Of a DNA stretch of 64,000 bases, positions 22,081-33,860 are shown piece by piece (within the stretch, counting starts at the first letter, position 1; each line of letters begins with the position of its first letter). Both the position numbers and the translations under genes were made by a program. The stretch spans positions 35,335,001 through 35,399,000 of the forward strand of contig NC_037090.1 in NCBI RefSeq assembly GCF_002994745.2, written 5' to 3'. Source of the DNA: Rosa chinensis (lineage: Eukaryota; Streptophyta; Magnoliopsida; Rosales; Rosaceae). The notes below the pieces were generated by a model. The model did not search any database. It had not been told where the DNA came from and saw nothing but the letters and a program-made list of their open reading frames with translations.

Positions 22081-24842
22081 TGTCACGCCCCTGATTTTAC
22101 ACACAAGAAAATCGATATATATAATCCCATAATTATACATGCGTGAACGTTCAGTCACCAATACAAAATATCTGAAATCTTTTTCCCTTAAACTTACACA
22201 CCTATTGATGCCCTGAACCCTCAAAGTTAATATACACTCGCTCCAAAGAGTTATATATTACACAAGCTTACGAATTAAATTGTCAACAACTAGATAAAAC
22301 GTAAATGCTCCTCAGAGCTCACTACAACGGAAGTCCAAATAACGGTAAAGTCACAAAATTTGCTTCCTACTGTTTAGCTGCAAGTATGCAACCCCAACTT
22401 CAACCACGATTTTCCTGACCTGCAGGATTAACCCCTACACCGTTTGAATGGTGCACCGGGTTGCCACACAACAAACCCGGTAAGCTTTTGCAAGCCCGTA
22501 TGAGTAACTCAAACCACACACAACTCACACCAATCACGAGAATAACTCACACGACTCACGTTTAAATCAATAAACAAAGCACGAGATAAACTCACTCAAA
22601 TCACGTTTAAATCAATAAACAAAGCACGAGATAAACTCACTCAAATCACGAGATAAACTCACACGTTTAAATCAATAAACAAAGCACGAGATAAACTCAC
22701 TCAAATCACGTTTAAATCAACAAACAAAGCACGAGATAAACTCACTCAAATCACGAGATAAACTCACACGAATCACGTTTAAATCAATAAACAAAGCACT
22801 AGATAAACTCACTCAAACCACGAGATAAACTCACACGACTCACGTTTAAATCAATAAACAAAGCACGAGATAAACTCACTCAAATCACGTTTAAATCAAT
22901 AAACAAAGCACGAGATAAACTCAGTCAAATCACATTTAAATCAATAAACAAAGCACGAGATAAACTCACACGTTTAAATTAATAAACAAAAGCAGCGGAC
23001 AGACTAGAGCTCTAACTGATCGTATTCACTAACCCGGCCAAAGGCGTGAAGTCCCGATTTTCTCACCCACGATCCTCAACTCGTAAGTCTTTGGACCCGC
23101 GGTATAAATACCAAAACATTAAAGGAGTCACAGTGGACCTAAAATGTTACACGAATCGAAAATGAAAGATTCCCCGTAATTGATCCCTATCAATTACTCC
23201 CAGTAAAAACCCATATTTAAATAAACCAACCGCGAACTAAAATGTTCCTCAAATACACAAATCTCAACTCTTTTCAAAACCAATCGAAATCAACATTTCC
23301 ACAATCATTTGTTTTCCAAAAGCCACAACCCAAAACAATAAAAAGCATCATTTCATGCATATTGTTTCAAAATCCACAAACCACCAAAACATATATATTT
23401 CACGTAAACATATATCTATATGTAGTCATCCGCTCAGGAATGCCTACTAATACCAACTATAGTTTGCAGTTAACTAAATAACTCTCAAAACGATAAAGGT
23501 AAGCCCGTTCGTGAATGAACTTCGTGAGATTACTCACCTCAGAATCCCGCTGCGTCTTCTATACAGAACCGAACTAACACTATCACCAACAACTCGTCCA
23601 ATTCACCTTTAGAAGCACCTAATCACCAATGATCTCAAATCAGTAACGATTCACAATTGATTTAAGTTCGAAACCCCTGTTTTGAACTAAAATCCCCAAA
23701 GTGGCGCCAATCGAGGCAAAACCACATCCGAGACCTCCCAAAGTCTCCGGAATACGCCCATGATCGATGTGACCAAACCACAAGTCGATCGGATGCTCGA
23801 ATCCTCACGGATCGAATAAATTCACTGATATGAAACGGCAAAAATCATAACAAATCCATTCGAACTCCAAAATTTGTATATTATATATCAAAACGCTCGT
23901 ATCGACGAGTAGAAGACATATAATACCAGAAACAGTCCCATACATGGCCGGAACGCCGCCACAGACTGAGGCGCACCGCCGCCGGCCAAAACTCAATATT
24001 TCACAAAACTCCCAACATCAAAGTTCTTCATCTAAGCATGCTTGTGAACTCTCATAACTAGCTCGAAGTCAGAAAACAAGCTTAAGGGATCGAAAACTAC
24101 CTCACAAACCGTGAACAGTAATCCCAACTGAGTTGAACCGATTTCCACGTAAACCGATCAAAACAAACACCATAGATCGACTCAGACGACCCCCACGAAG
24201 CCAAGGAAGGAAACTTGAAGCCGTGCTGTCGCCGGAGCTACGATTTCCCGTCGGGTCCGATTTCCACAACCTGTGCCGCCTTGCAGCGCCACCGAGAAGG
24301 AGAATCACAGTAAGAGGCCACCACAGAGACGACCGGAGCAAGGAGGCGAGTCGTTCTGGGCTGGTTTCACCGGAAGAGGTCGCCGAAGATGCAAGTTCCG
24401 ACCGGGTCGGAATACCGGGTTCGGGTCGGGTCAGAAGGAAAACTTCGACTCTGAAGGTGCAGACGAGAGAGAGAAGAGAGAAAACAGCAGCTTCCGAAAA
24501 AGGAAAGTGGAATAATGAAATTAATTTCTGATTTTCCTCTATTTATACTAAAAAGGAAACTTCTTCCGCTAGCCATAACTTTCTCATACGAACTCCGATT
24601 TATGCATTCCACATATCCACGAACTCGTATCGACGCGCTCTACAACTTTCGTGAAGGAAGTTTTCAGAGAATCCCAACGTATCAAAAGTCACCCTTGAAC
24701 CCCCCCTAAAGTCATACTTTTCAAATAATTAATTCGTCCGAAACACTTCCGCTCCGTCCACGAGCCACGAAACCGTCCAATAACCATAAATTAGATTCCG
24801 AAAATTCCTCGGAAAATAATTACGAATTTCCGGGGCATCACA
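22081..24842 (-). mobile_element. Long solo LTR (2.76 kb) nested in copia gag
   Basis: On the minus strand it starts TGTGATGCCCCGGAAATTCG and ends GGGGCGTGACA, flanked by the perfect 5-bp duplication ACATC (22076-22080 and 24843-24847). A TATA box (AGTATAAATAGAGG) lies near 24540 on the minus strand, followed by a CT-rich leader with a GC-rich, coding-like stretch (24130-24500). A 45-bp minisatellite occupies 22556-22990. No retrotransposon genes are inside, so it is a solo LTR of a long-LTR, probably gypsy, family. Confidence 0.85.
22556..22990. repeat. 45-bp minisatellite in the solo LTR
   Basis: Unit CACGTTTAAATCAATAAACA plus AAGCACGAGATAAACTCACTCAAAT repeats about nine times, with some units lengthened by an extra CACGAGATAAACTCACACG block (58-67 bp). 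The last copies are degenerate. Confidence 0.9.
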
Positions 24843-24847
24843 ACATC

Positions 24848-25330
24848 ATACCTTACCCATTAATTAAGATGCACCTTGTGCATTTGGACATCCCCTAGGG
24901 ACGCTAGTGGGGACACCACCACAGGTGGCGGTGCAGGTTTTGTCTCTCCCACGTTGGCCAACGTTGCCACGTGTCCGCCCAACAATCTGGCAGTTTCCTT
25001 CCTTTGTGGGGCGTTTGCATGGACTCACACGTCCATTTTCTTGTCCCTTAACTTTAGGGTTCCACTCCTTGCGCCTTCCATTAGGTGCGCTATTATTATT
25101 CGCCTCGTGAACGCTCTTAGTTTCAACGGGTTTTGAATTATAGTTTTTCACGAGTATATTGTCATGTTTCTCAGCAACTGACATAGTAGTGATAAGCTTA
25201 TGAAACCTCGTGATCCGTTTAGCATTGCACTCAAGCTTATATTGCTTTGAAACCATTAATGCTGAAACGAGGAAGGTTGAGAGGGTTTCCTCAATTAATT
25301 CCTTTTCTTTGAACTCTACTCCATAGAACC
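24848..25330 (-). pseudogene. Copia gag fragment
   Basis: The minus-strand frame from about 25330 reads FYGVEFKEKELIEETLSTF, then MVSKQYKLECNAKRITRFHK and a basic Asn/Lys-rich tail, matching the gag (UBN2-type) domain of plant copia elements. It is cut by the solo LTR at 24843-24847, with the remaining gag tail at 21860-22080. Confidence 0.75.
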
Positions 25331-25978
25331 CTTATCAGTAGTGAGGTGATTCTTGACGTTATTTACACATCAGTGATAACCAATTTCATTCGAATCTAGT
25401 TTAGTGAAGTCGAGTTTTTGCAGGTTTACATTCGACATTCAAAAACAAAGGAGAATAAATTAGTTTCAGAGTAAAAACTTCCACGACAACTAATATAATA
25501 TTTCCGAGCCTCTTTGCTACCAAGAAATTGATTTCCAATAAGTGTGGATTAGACCAAAATAATGATGTTTGAATGGTCAATTTTCGATGCTCACGAACGC
25601 TCTTAGTCTGTAGCTTACGAACGCTCTTAGTTCGTAGTTTAGTGTGAACTCCCCACGGTTCAGCTTTTATGAATCGAGTCCACGTTACAAAAAAAGTGGG
25701 ATGTAGGAGAAGGGATTTTAAAAGTACCCAAGAAAAAAGAAAACAAAAAATAAAATACAGAAAGCGGAAACTTTTATTAAAAACTTGGATATTTTGGAGA
25801 TTGAAAACTTGATACACTCACTTGTTGATGCAGGAGTGTAGGATCACAGGAGGTGGTGGAGCGGCATTAGGGTGCGCTCGAGGTATTCCTAGGGTTGGGG
25901 TCTAGGGTATCACGGCAAGAAGAGAAAAGTGGAGGAAACTTGGGTTCTGATTCAGGGTTAGGGCTTGTGCTGATCACG
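25331..25978 (-). other. Copia leader and damaged gag N-terminus
   Basis: Between the 5' LTR and the readable gag. A 138-codon minus-strand frame (25401-25817) is present but is mostly not gag-like. The leader next to the LTR resembles that of the plus-strand copia (GCCCTAACCCTGAA). Confidence 0.5.
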
Positions 25979-26200
25979 TGTTTAAGGAAAAGAGAATTGT
26001 AGAGAGAATTGGGGAATAGTTTTATCTTTCATTGATAATAGGAGCCCCTATATATAGGGAGTACAAATACATAGTCTTTGAGTACAATAAATCATATTCT
26101 AAACTGAACTAGGAATCTAGAACATTCTCTCATATTACAACTATAGAAAGTAATCCTAGTTTGACAAGGCACACTTACTAAAGTCAAATATCCTTCAACA
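25979..26200 (-). repeat. 5' LTR of the minus-strand copia element
   Basis: 222 bp, TGTTTAAGGA...CCTTCAACA, a close match to 15917-16133 with scattered differences, so the insertion is not recent. Confidence 0.85.
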
Positions 26201-26846
26201 AAGAGTGATTTGTACAAATAATTAGGCGTATTGATATCCATTATGATGACTTCAATAGTTTTCTGTTTAGAATCGAATTATCAATTACTAGAATTGAATC
26301 AATAGTCAAAGAGTGCATACACCAAGAGATTAGTCTTGGGCAGTGGTGTTGCTCTTGGGGCTACCAAAATAATAGATTCGTGAGTGGCATGCGCAGATGG
26401 AAGGTAAGGAATTTGGGTCGGATTTACATCAGTCATGTCTCGCAGGTTTGATCTATTTGATTGGTTGCAGGCTAGAAGGGGCATGGTGGTTTCAACCAAT
26501 TTGGTACTTGTTATGGGGTGGATGGCACCGACGCTGTTGGAGCACACTTTGTTTTGGATTAGTATTGGTCTCAGATTTGGCACCGGAATCCAAGTTGTTT
26601 ATAGCATCTAACTTTGCTTAGAGCAGTGGTGTAAAATAACTCTAATATTGTTATTGAATTATATAATTTTTTTTAGTGTTGCTCACTTAAGAGATGTTTT
26701 CAAAGAACTTTGGGATAAACGAATCTCAGCCACATGTGATAAATTTAAAAGTTGAAATTATAACAATTTAAATCTGTGCTTTTATATATACAGTTCACCA
26801 TCAGATTATTTTGTCTCTTACAAATCTTGAAAACTATCCCTTTAGC
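26201..26846. other. Intergenic, nothing assignable
   Basis: Short open frames on both strands (26299-26621), none with a recognisable domain. Confidence 0.4.
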
Positions 26847-29450
26847 TGTAATGCCCCAAGCTGCACGTCATCAGCTTAAGCATGTCACAGTGTTGCAAGT
26901 CTCTAAAACATAAACCGAATGCTCGATTTACATCCTAGAGGACCGGTAGGCATTTTGTTTGAAAAACTTTTTGTATAAACACAGCGGAAGCTACAAATAT
27001 TTTTGAGCTAAAAATCCTTAAGTTGCTAAAATTTATTTCATTAGTCCAGAACTTGAGATGGAGTGTTACTCGAGGAAATAACAAACTTCAAGAAATAAGG
27101 TTTAGCAAAGTTAGACACCAAACTAATTTCCAACAAGTTCTGAAAAACAAAGTTCGAGAAATAGAATCTAGAATAGAGTCCAAACGATATTTTACCGAAC
27201 TCGTTCTGCACACCCAGCTTTGTTTGCTAATGTCTCATTACCAGTGCACAGTACTTGCAACCATACTGTTGTAGGGGTGTGCTTTCATCATCGCTACTCC
27301 ATCAGAACTCTAACTTGACTAGTTTTGAAAACGATAAATAACTTTTGGAGCTCTAGTATGAAAACATACTTAAACCAAGTATTTAAAAGGAACGACAAAC
27401 TTTATAATGTTTTTCAACTTGAAAATTGATGCATGATGCTTAAATAAATACGGCGCCAAATCCAAGTATTACCGAATGACCGGTCCCATAGACCCACTAC
27501 ACGACCTTACCTTAAATTAATTTATAACCAAGTAAGCGTAGCGAGAGCGTCCGTTACCTAGCTACACACATATACCGAGTCCGTGATTATGGATACTCGG
27601 ACGATTGGCATAGCTAACCTTCTGAAAGTTAAGGGGATCGAACCCAAGGAAGTCAGTACCACCCTTCGCTCATTTTAGTATGAATTGCATTTTAGCATAA
27701 CCAAATCACATAGACTTAACATGCATCATTTTATAAAAAGCATAATATAATAAAACCACTTATCGAGAAGAGTCCCGAATCCCTAACTGGATTCCGATGC
27801 TTTCTCTCAAGTATTTCGAGAGTCACGAATCTTCCGTGCCTCAGGTAACTGGAGTCCTAGATTCTGACATTTCGATAGTTAATATCTTATTGAACTAATA
27901 ATTGAAATCTCAACAATTAACAAATCGTACAACCAACTTTTCCTGGTTTGACCAGGAGTTGACCAACTTTGACCATTGTTTGACCAATCGAGACTGGTTT
28001 GATAATTAACCCATATTATCGAATATTTACTTGAAATTACGATATCGACCAAATATATGTATATATATCAAGTGCACCCGATTCAATAAGGCCACCCAAT
28101 ATATATTAATTTCTTTTCTTTTTTTAACAATTTCGTCACATAGTAACTCGACGGAATTTACTATGGGCACCCAATACATATTCCGACCGTTTCTACACCT
28201 CCATAATTATTCTCTTCAAAACCATTAACATAAAAAAATGTCTTAGCAAACTTTAACCAAAACATCAACTTGCAGGACCTAAAACAAACTCAAACCACCA
28301 TTTTCAACTGCACTTAACGATCAATATACAACACAAGCAATCAATTGTAGTGAATATCAATAACAGATTCATTATCAGACCCAGTTTCCTCGAGTATAAT
28401 GTTAGACCACTGAGATCACAACATCTTGACAAAAATCAGAAACCAAAGAGATTCAGTTTCACCCAACCAAACCAAACTCAGTAGCATAACTTCCGATTAC
28501 CACCATAAGAATAAAATCTTGATCTAAGGTACGAAATATACCTTCAAAATCCAACTGCAACCAAACCAAACTCCTTGCTAAAACTAGGCAGATGATGAAC
28601 TGAGGAAGTTGACGTAAGCTACCCAGAAGCTGCCAAATATCTTGCCTATAGTTGCAGTCGAGGCCGAGACCAAGCCTAGGAGAGACGGAAAGGTTGTCGG
28701 AGGTAGCAACGACGCCGAACCAGAAACAAACCCAGAAATCGATTTGTCAAAACTCAATCAAATTGAAAAACTAATTACACAAACTTGTAGAGCATGATGA
28801 GAGGAGCAATTTTCATACCACATGCAGCCTAATCGGTGGCCGGAGTTGCAGGAATTCGCTGAAACTCGCCAGAGCAGTCAGACCTTCTCACTGTCGATTC
28901 TTCTTCCTCGTCTGATGCATGGACGATCAGAGGCCACATCCATGATGATGATGACGGGACAATGAGAATGTCGGTGGTCCGCTGTTGTGCTGTGGCCGGA
29001 TGGAGTAGCGCCGGTTGGATCCTCTTTGCGGGTCTTCTGGTTGCGTTTCGGGTCAGAGAACTCTGGTTCTCTCTCTCGATCCTTTTGGATCGATCAACTG
29101 AGCCAAGGTCTATTTAGAAGCTGCTCTAACTTAATTTCGATGGTCATGATCAAGCGGTGGATTTATGGATGGCTCGGATAGCGCCAGGTTGATACCTCTT
29201 TTCCCAAAATATTTTCCTTTAATCTAAACCTTCAAAAATCACCAAAAATAGCTCGAAAGTCAGAAAAATTCCCCAAAAATTTCCTTGAACACGTAATGTC
29301 GTGTACTCTATTATCCTACTCTTAAATTGAGGATTTCATTTTGTGATAATTTCTGAAAATATTCTCGGACATTTATTAACATTACTGCGATCGATAAGTA
29401 AATTATCGAACTATCTCAATTAAGCTCGATAAACTTTTCCGGGGCTCACA
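26847..29450 (-). mobile_element. Long solo LTR (2.6 kb), same kind as 22081-24842
   Basis: On the minus strand it starts TGTGAGCCCCGGAAAAGTTT and ends GGGGCATTACA. The 5-mers TTAGC (26842-26846) and TTAAC (29451-29455) flank it, a duplication with one change. The layout matches the other long LTRs here: a coding-like GC-richer stretch (28600-29180) close to the 5' end and AT-rich sequence after it. No retrotransposon genes inside. Confidence 0.7.
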
Positions 29451-29565
29451 TTAACGAGAATGACTCAAGTGTTTGCTTACTAATGCATTTGGTCGTCTTC
29501 CACTAAAAAAAATGTAAAATATGATTGATCTTATTACGCTCTCACTTTTATAATTTATAACTTGC

Positions 29566-29784
29566 TGTTTAAGGACATCTAATTTATGTATCTGGCCCAA
29601 ACTCTAGTAACTTGTTCAAGTTGTAATAGGATTAGTCTTACAGATATCTTTGGAGATATCCTAATCATTGTACGATTTCCCTTGTAAGACTTATATTCTC
29701 TTCTTGTAATTCTCTATATAAAGAGACCCCAATTATCAATGAAAGTACAGATCATTCTCTCCCAATTTTTGATTTCTTAAAACA
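29566..29784 (+). repeat. 5' LTR of the plus-strand copia element
   Basis: 219 bp, TG...CA. A TATA-like CTCTATATAAAGAG lies near 29712. Matches 36224-36445 with scattered changes. Confidence 0.9.
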
Positions 29785-29860
29785 TGTTATCAGCATGAAG
29801 CCCTAACCCTGAAACAAATAGCCAAACCCTAAATCTAAACTCAAAACCTTGAAACCCTGT

Positions 29861-30042
29861 TTGTCCAAGTTGTAATAGGGTTAGTCTTACAGATATCCTT
29901 AGAGATATATCCTAATCATTATACGATTCAGTTTCCTTGTAAGACTTATATTCTCTGCTTGTAATCCTCTATATAAAGAACCTCCTATTATCAATGAAAG
30001 TACAGATCGTTCTCTCCCAATTTCTGATTTCCAAAAACGCGT
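29861..30042 (+). repeat. Partial second copy of the 5' LTR, followed again by the leader
   Basis: Starts within LTR sequence (TTTGTCCAAGTTGTAATAGG) and runs to the LTR end, followed by another TGTCAGCACGAAGCCCTAAC leader. LTR plus leader is thus tandemly repeated with the first LTR segment missing in copy two. Confidence 0.85.
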
Positions 30043-31056
30043 TGTCAGCACGAAGCCCTAACCCTGAAACAAATAGTCAAATCCTAAATCTAAATATGAA
30101 ACCTTCAAAACCCTATCTGCCTCCACCGTACACCTTGTAGCCCTCGATCCTAGGATCCCATAACCGGCCGCTTAATCCTAAGAATAGAAAGAGATCATCC
30201 ACTGGTTCGCCACCTTGCAGACTTCCTCTTGTCGCCAAACTTGGTTAATTACCAGCAGTTTCTCAGCCTGAGGATTCTAGAACCGCTCAAATCATCCCCA
30301 GAACTAGCTGGAAAAGCACCAAATCGGCTACCTAAACATCTGAACTACCTGCTGAAATTGATTTCGGCCAGCCACCGGCCAGATGAGTTTTTTTCCCGAT
30401 CAACTTCGGGCCAAAAGCTCCAGCGGTCCCTAGCCTATTGATCATTTTTAAGATAATTTTTCATTAAAGTTCCCGTTTTGTTTACTTTTATGTAATTTCT
30501 ATGTAATTTTTTTTATTCAGGGACTTTTAACCTCCCTTCTTCCACCTCCCACTTCTTCTTTTGCGGGAAGACTTAAGACAAACTGTGGGGGTTCGAGCTA
30601 TCTCCAAACTAAGAGTTTTTGGAGAATATACGATCGACCACACACATCATTGTTTTGATCTAATTCAAGATCTCTTAGAATTGAATTTCTTGGGAGCAAT
30701 TACGCTAAGAAATTTCAAATTTCTTAGGAGCGATTATGCTCAGAAATTTGTTTTATTTTCATGGTAGCCTTTTGCTCTGAAAGTAACCCATTTTCTTGTT
30801 CTTTTTCAGGATCAGTAACCTGAACAAACTGGACTTTGTTCCATAGGCGGACAACTGGCTCTGGATATCGCAAGTGGGTTTGTAATTTCCGCCAACATCT
30901 CAAGGCCCAAAGAATCCTAGATACGATTCTCAAGTCCAGCCATGACGTGTTAACTGTTGAGTAAGCTCAAGTTTTGGAAGCAAATAGAGCAGCCTTGGAG
31001 GCAAATAAGGCGAAAATCGTCATCCTAATATAACTCATCATATGGCTGATTCGCTC
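30043..31056 (+). pseudogene. Copia leader and gag N-terminal half, decayed
   Basis: After the repeated leader, plus-strand scraps of gag are readable from about 30830 (NKLDFVPLA-type and EANRAALEANKAK) up to the nested solo LTR at 31057. Stops are frequent. Confidence 0.6.
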
Positions 31057-32792
31057 TGATTACATACATTTTTATGCGCGTAATTGCGTCTTAAACACTA
31101 GAAATAAGCTAATCCTCGAGCCAATTACAATGTAATTAATTCATTTTTATTTATTTTGTAGGAAATAAGCAGAGTTAAAGATATAGGAAGAAAATAATGC
31201 AAAATCGAAGTAAATAGTAGATAAATGAAGAAAAGAAAAAGTTGGACTAATTAATCATTGGTTTATTTAATTAATCATGTCAGCCACAGCCCACAGTCAT
31301 ATTCACGTTTGTTAATTAAACAATAGTTGTTCAATTAACTTGAGCCAATTAAAGGCTAAAATGTGGCAGACGCATTTTCCCTACCTTTTCTCTTATTTTT
31401 ATGTGCAACCCAGACCTTGAAATGATCTTTTCCTCCTTCCAGTCTCTCCCAGCCATGTGTTCCTTACTCTCTTGTGAACCAATCTCAGCCACAGACCCAT
31501 CCATTCCTTTAGGTCACAAAACCGGCAGCAGAGACAATTATATAAATCCTCTACACATACAACAACGAGAGAGCCTGAACGCAACAGGGAAGGGCTTTGC
31601 CCTTTCCCATCAGACCCATTCGTTCCCTTCTTCCTACAACAGATCCCCACCATTCTCTCTTCTCCTATACCCATCGAGACCACAACCTCACACCCAATCA
31701 ATTTTCTTCATCTTCTCCAAGAATTTGGGTTTAAATATAGAGAAAGTATAATTCCAAGCTAGTCATGCTCACTCACTAGTGTTGTTGTGATTAGTGTTGG
31801 TTTCTCTCTCTTTTCTCAACTCTATAATCTCTTAATTTATTGTAATTTGATGAATTTTGTTGTGGGTTTGTTGATGGGTTGTGAGTAGTCTATTAGGAAA
31901 CTAGGGATTGAACCCTAGCATGGATTTTATGTAATAAATACGTTTTGATTTAATGGTTTTCAATTTTGTGTTTGGCATATGTTCTATTCTATAATATTTG
32001 GCTTAGATGCATGCTTAGGAGCTTGATTAACTCTTGAATGTGTAGATGAGCATGTCTAGAACAAATTAGGGGATCTAATCACTTCTCTAATTTATGGATA
32101 AGACACTTGTTTAGAACATGGTTAGTTACAATACCAATTTCGATTGCCGTATTGGCTAGCTTGGGAACCTTGATTCTAGTACTCTTCGTGTTTTGGTGCA
32201 ACTAGAGGCCCCACAAGGCTCTACATTGTCCCAATTGAGTTTCTACGGCCCTTGATCCGGAGTAGGAATACCCTTTAAGAAATCTAATTACCCATGAGCC
32301 TTGAAAAGCCTTGGGTACGGTTCTTGATGCCATTATAAATTGTTTGACCATTGTCGGAATATATTTGTGCATTGAATTTGGTTAGGAGGATACCCTAGTG
32401 ACCTAATTTCCATTTCTTACTTTTCTTTCCTTTATTTAATTTAGTTGTTAGTTAAAACACTCATTTAAATTCTTACAATTTAGTTATTAGAAAATTACAA
32501 TCACAATTTCGAATGACAATTTCTACCTCATTGTAAATAGCCATCGCTAGGCTTTTAGTATTGATTAGGCTTTTGGTGAAAACCAAAGCCAAGCATTGCT
32601 AAGGCTTGGTGCCTTAGAATAGCGTTTTTATTTATTTTCTTTTTCTTTTTCTTTTGTTTGCTTAGAGACTTTAGTTCCGACCACCCAAGGATTGTGGGTT
32701 AGCCACTAATCCCCGTGGTACGATAATCTTGGGTTTAATACTTCTCTATCTGGACAATGATACATACGCTTGCGTAAATGTTCATCAAGTCA
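31057..32792 (+). mobile_element. Solo LTR (1.74 kb) nested in copia gag
   Basis: Starts TGATTACATAC and ends ATCAAGTCA. It is flanked by CGCTC (31052-31056) and CTCTC (32793-32797), a 5-bp duplication with one change. Copia gag text stops at the left edge (HHMADSL) and resumes at the right (EYLNEED...LWVSLEERFGN). A TATA-like TATATAAATCC near 31540 and a TGTG-rich region follow LTR logic. No coding region inside. Confidence 0.75.
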
Positions 32793-32797
32793 CTCTC

Positions 32798-32945
32798 TAA
32801 TACGAGTATCTGAATGAAGAAGACCCCAGAAGGCTGTGGGTCTCACTCGAAGAACGATTTGGCAACGTCCGTGACTCCCTGCTTTCCGACCTAGAAGTCA
32901 GATGGCATAATCTCCATTTCTGTTATTTCAAGATAGTTCTTGATT
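32798..32945 (+). pseudogene. Copia gag fragment
   Basis: The plus-strand reading LWVSLEERFGNVRDSLLSDL followed by EVRWHNLHF is the gag (UBN2) core of plant copia elements. It ends where the inverted segment begins. Confidence 0.8.
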
Positions 32946-33475
32946 ACAACTAACCAATGACATTTAGTACAAAATATATGGTAATTGTCTATTACATCTC
33001 TTGGAAAATAAAGATTTTATTCAAAATCGCCAGTTTCTTGATCTTGGCCTGATTTGAAGTCTTCCACCCTTAGTTCGAGATCACTTTTTGATATTCTTGT
33101 TCCACATAGTGAGCTTCTCTTACTTCATAATACGCTTTCTTGGCAGTGACAATACTCTCACGAGCTCTACAAACGTGTGCCCAATGATCGGATGCTCCAC
33201 ATCGAGAACATACATCTTTTTGCTCAGGCTCCCTTGATTGAGGTGCTTTGAAAGCGTCATTAGGATGGCTCTTAGTGTTGGTGGCACCACCAATATGGCC
33301 AAAGGTGTTGCCTCCTCTCTTTCCACGTTGACCTCTTCGGTTCCATGTCCACCTGCTGCTTAGGATGGCTCTTAGTGTTGGTGGTGCCACCAACATGGCC
33401 AGAGGCGTTGCCTCTCTCTCTCTCTCTCTTTCTTTCTACGTTGACCTCTTCGGTTCTATGTCCACATGTTGCTTA
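32945..33475 (-). pseudogene. Inverted copia gag zinc-knuckle segment with internal duplication
   Basis: The minus strand reads CSRCGASDHWAHVCRA, a CCHC zinc knuckle, then EVREAHYVEQEYQKVISN, although the element around it is on the plus strand. A roughly 100-bp block (GGATGGCTCTTAGTGTTGGT ... CTGCTTA) occurs twice in tandem at 33262-33360 and 33361-33475, the second copy with an added (CT)n run. This is either an internal inversion or a fragment of another copia copy. Confidence 0.75.
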
Positions 33476-33860
33476 TGCTATACTCCTAGCCCAAATCATA
33501 TGGCGACGGACTCACTCCCCGAATCATCCAATTCAATTAATTCAACTTGACAATGCTAAAGAGTTTACATCAAAGACTTTCAATGATTATTGCATTAGGA
33601 CTGATGTTGGACATCATATTCCCATGTACACACTAAAATGGTCTCACATAAATGACTACGATGGTAGCTTGGACTTTGGTAATACACACCAATTTCCTTA
33701 TATTCGCTTGGGGTGATGCAATATCTCATGCAGCTATGCTAATTCCTCTAGACCCACGACCACTCAATCTATCTCTGAGTTATAGCTAGTGACTGGGTAC
33801 TAGTATCTCGTACATATGCATATTTGAGTGTGTCATTTATGTGCCAATTGCGGCGCCACA
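33476..33860 (+). pseudogene. Copia integrase fragment
   Basis: The plus-strand frame LIQLDNAKEFTSKTFNDYCI matches the DNAxEFxS segment of the copia integrase core. Later text, frame-shifted, resembles the integrase C-terminal part. Confidence 0.8.

Larger units (their letters stand above)
15917..26200 (-). mobile_element. Ty1/copia LTR retrotransposon, minus strand, decayed, with nested insertions
   Basis: Similar LTRs of about 220 bp lie at 15917-16133 and 25979-26200, each TGTTTAAGGA...CCTTCAACA. Reading the minus strand: 5' LTR, a leader starting near ATCAGCACAAGCCCTAACCCT, gag (25330-24843 and 22080-21860), integrase (21500-19950), RT (19440-18450), RNase H (17113-16641), a polypurine tract AAGGGGGAG, then the 3' LTR. 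That is the copia gene order. All frames carry stops and shifts. Two solo LTRs are nested inside. No clean 5-bp TSD is seen at the outer ends (TCGAG versus AAGAG). Confidence 0.85.

Noticed and set aside
22556..22990. Regular repeats might be a CRISPR array.
   Set aside because: Units are contiguous with no unique spacers, and the setting is a plant LTR. It is a minisatellite.
15912..26205. Tried to find a 5-bp TSD for the minus-strand copia.
   Set aside because: The flanks are TCGAG and AAGAG; two of five bases differ, so no duplication is claimed.
31399..31751. ORFs of 100-116 codons on both strands inside the solo LTR.
   Set aside because: Overlapping frames on opposite strands within LTR leader sequence, with no family resemblance.
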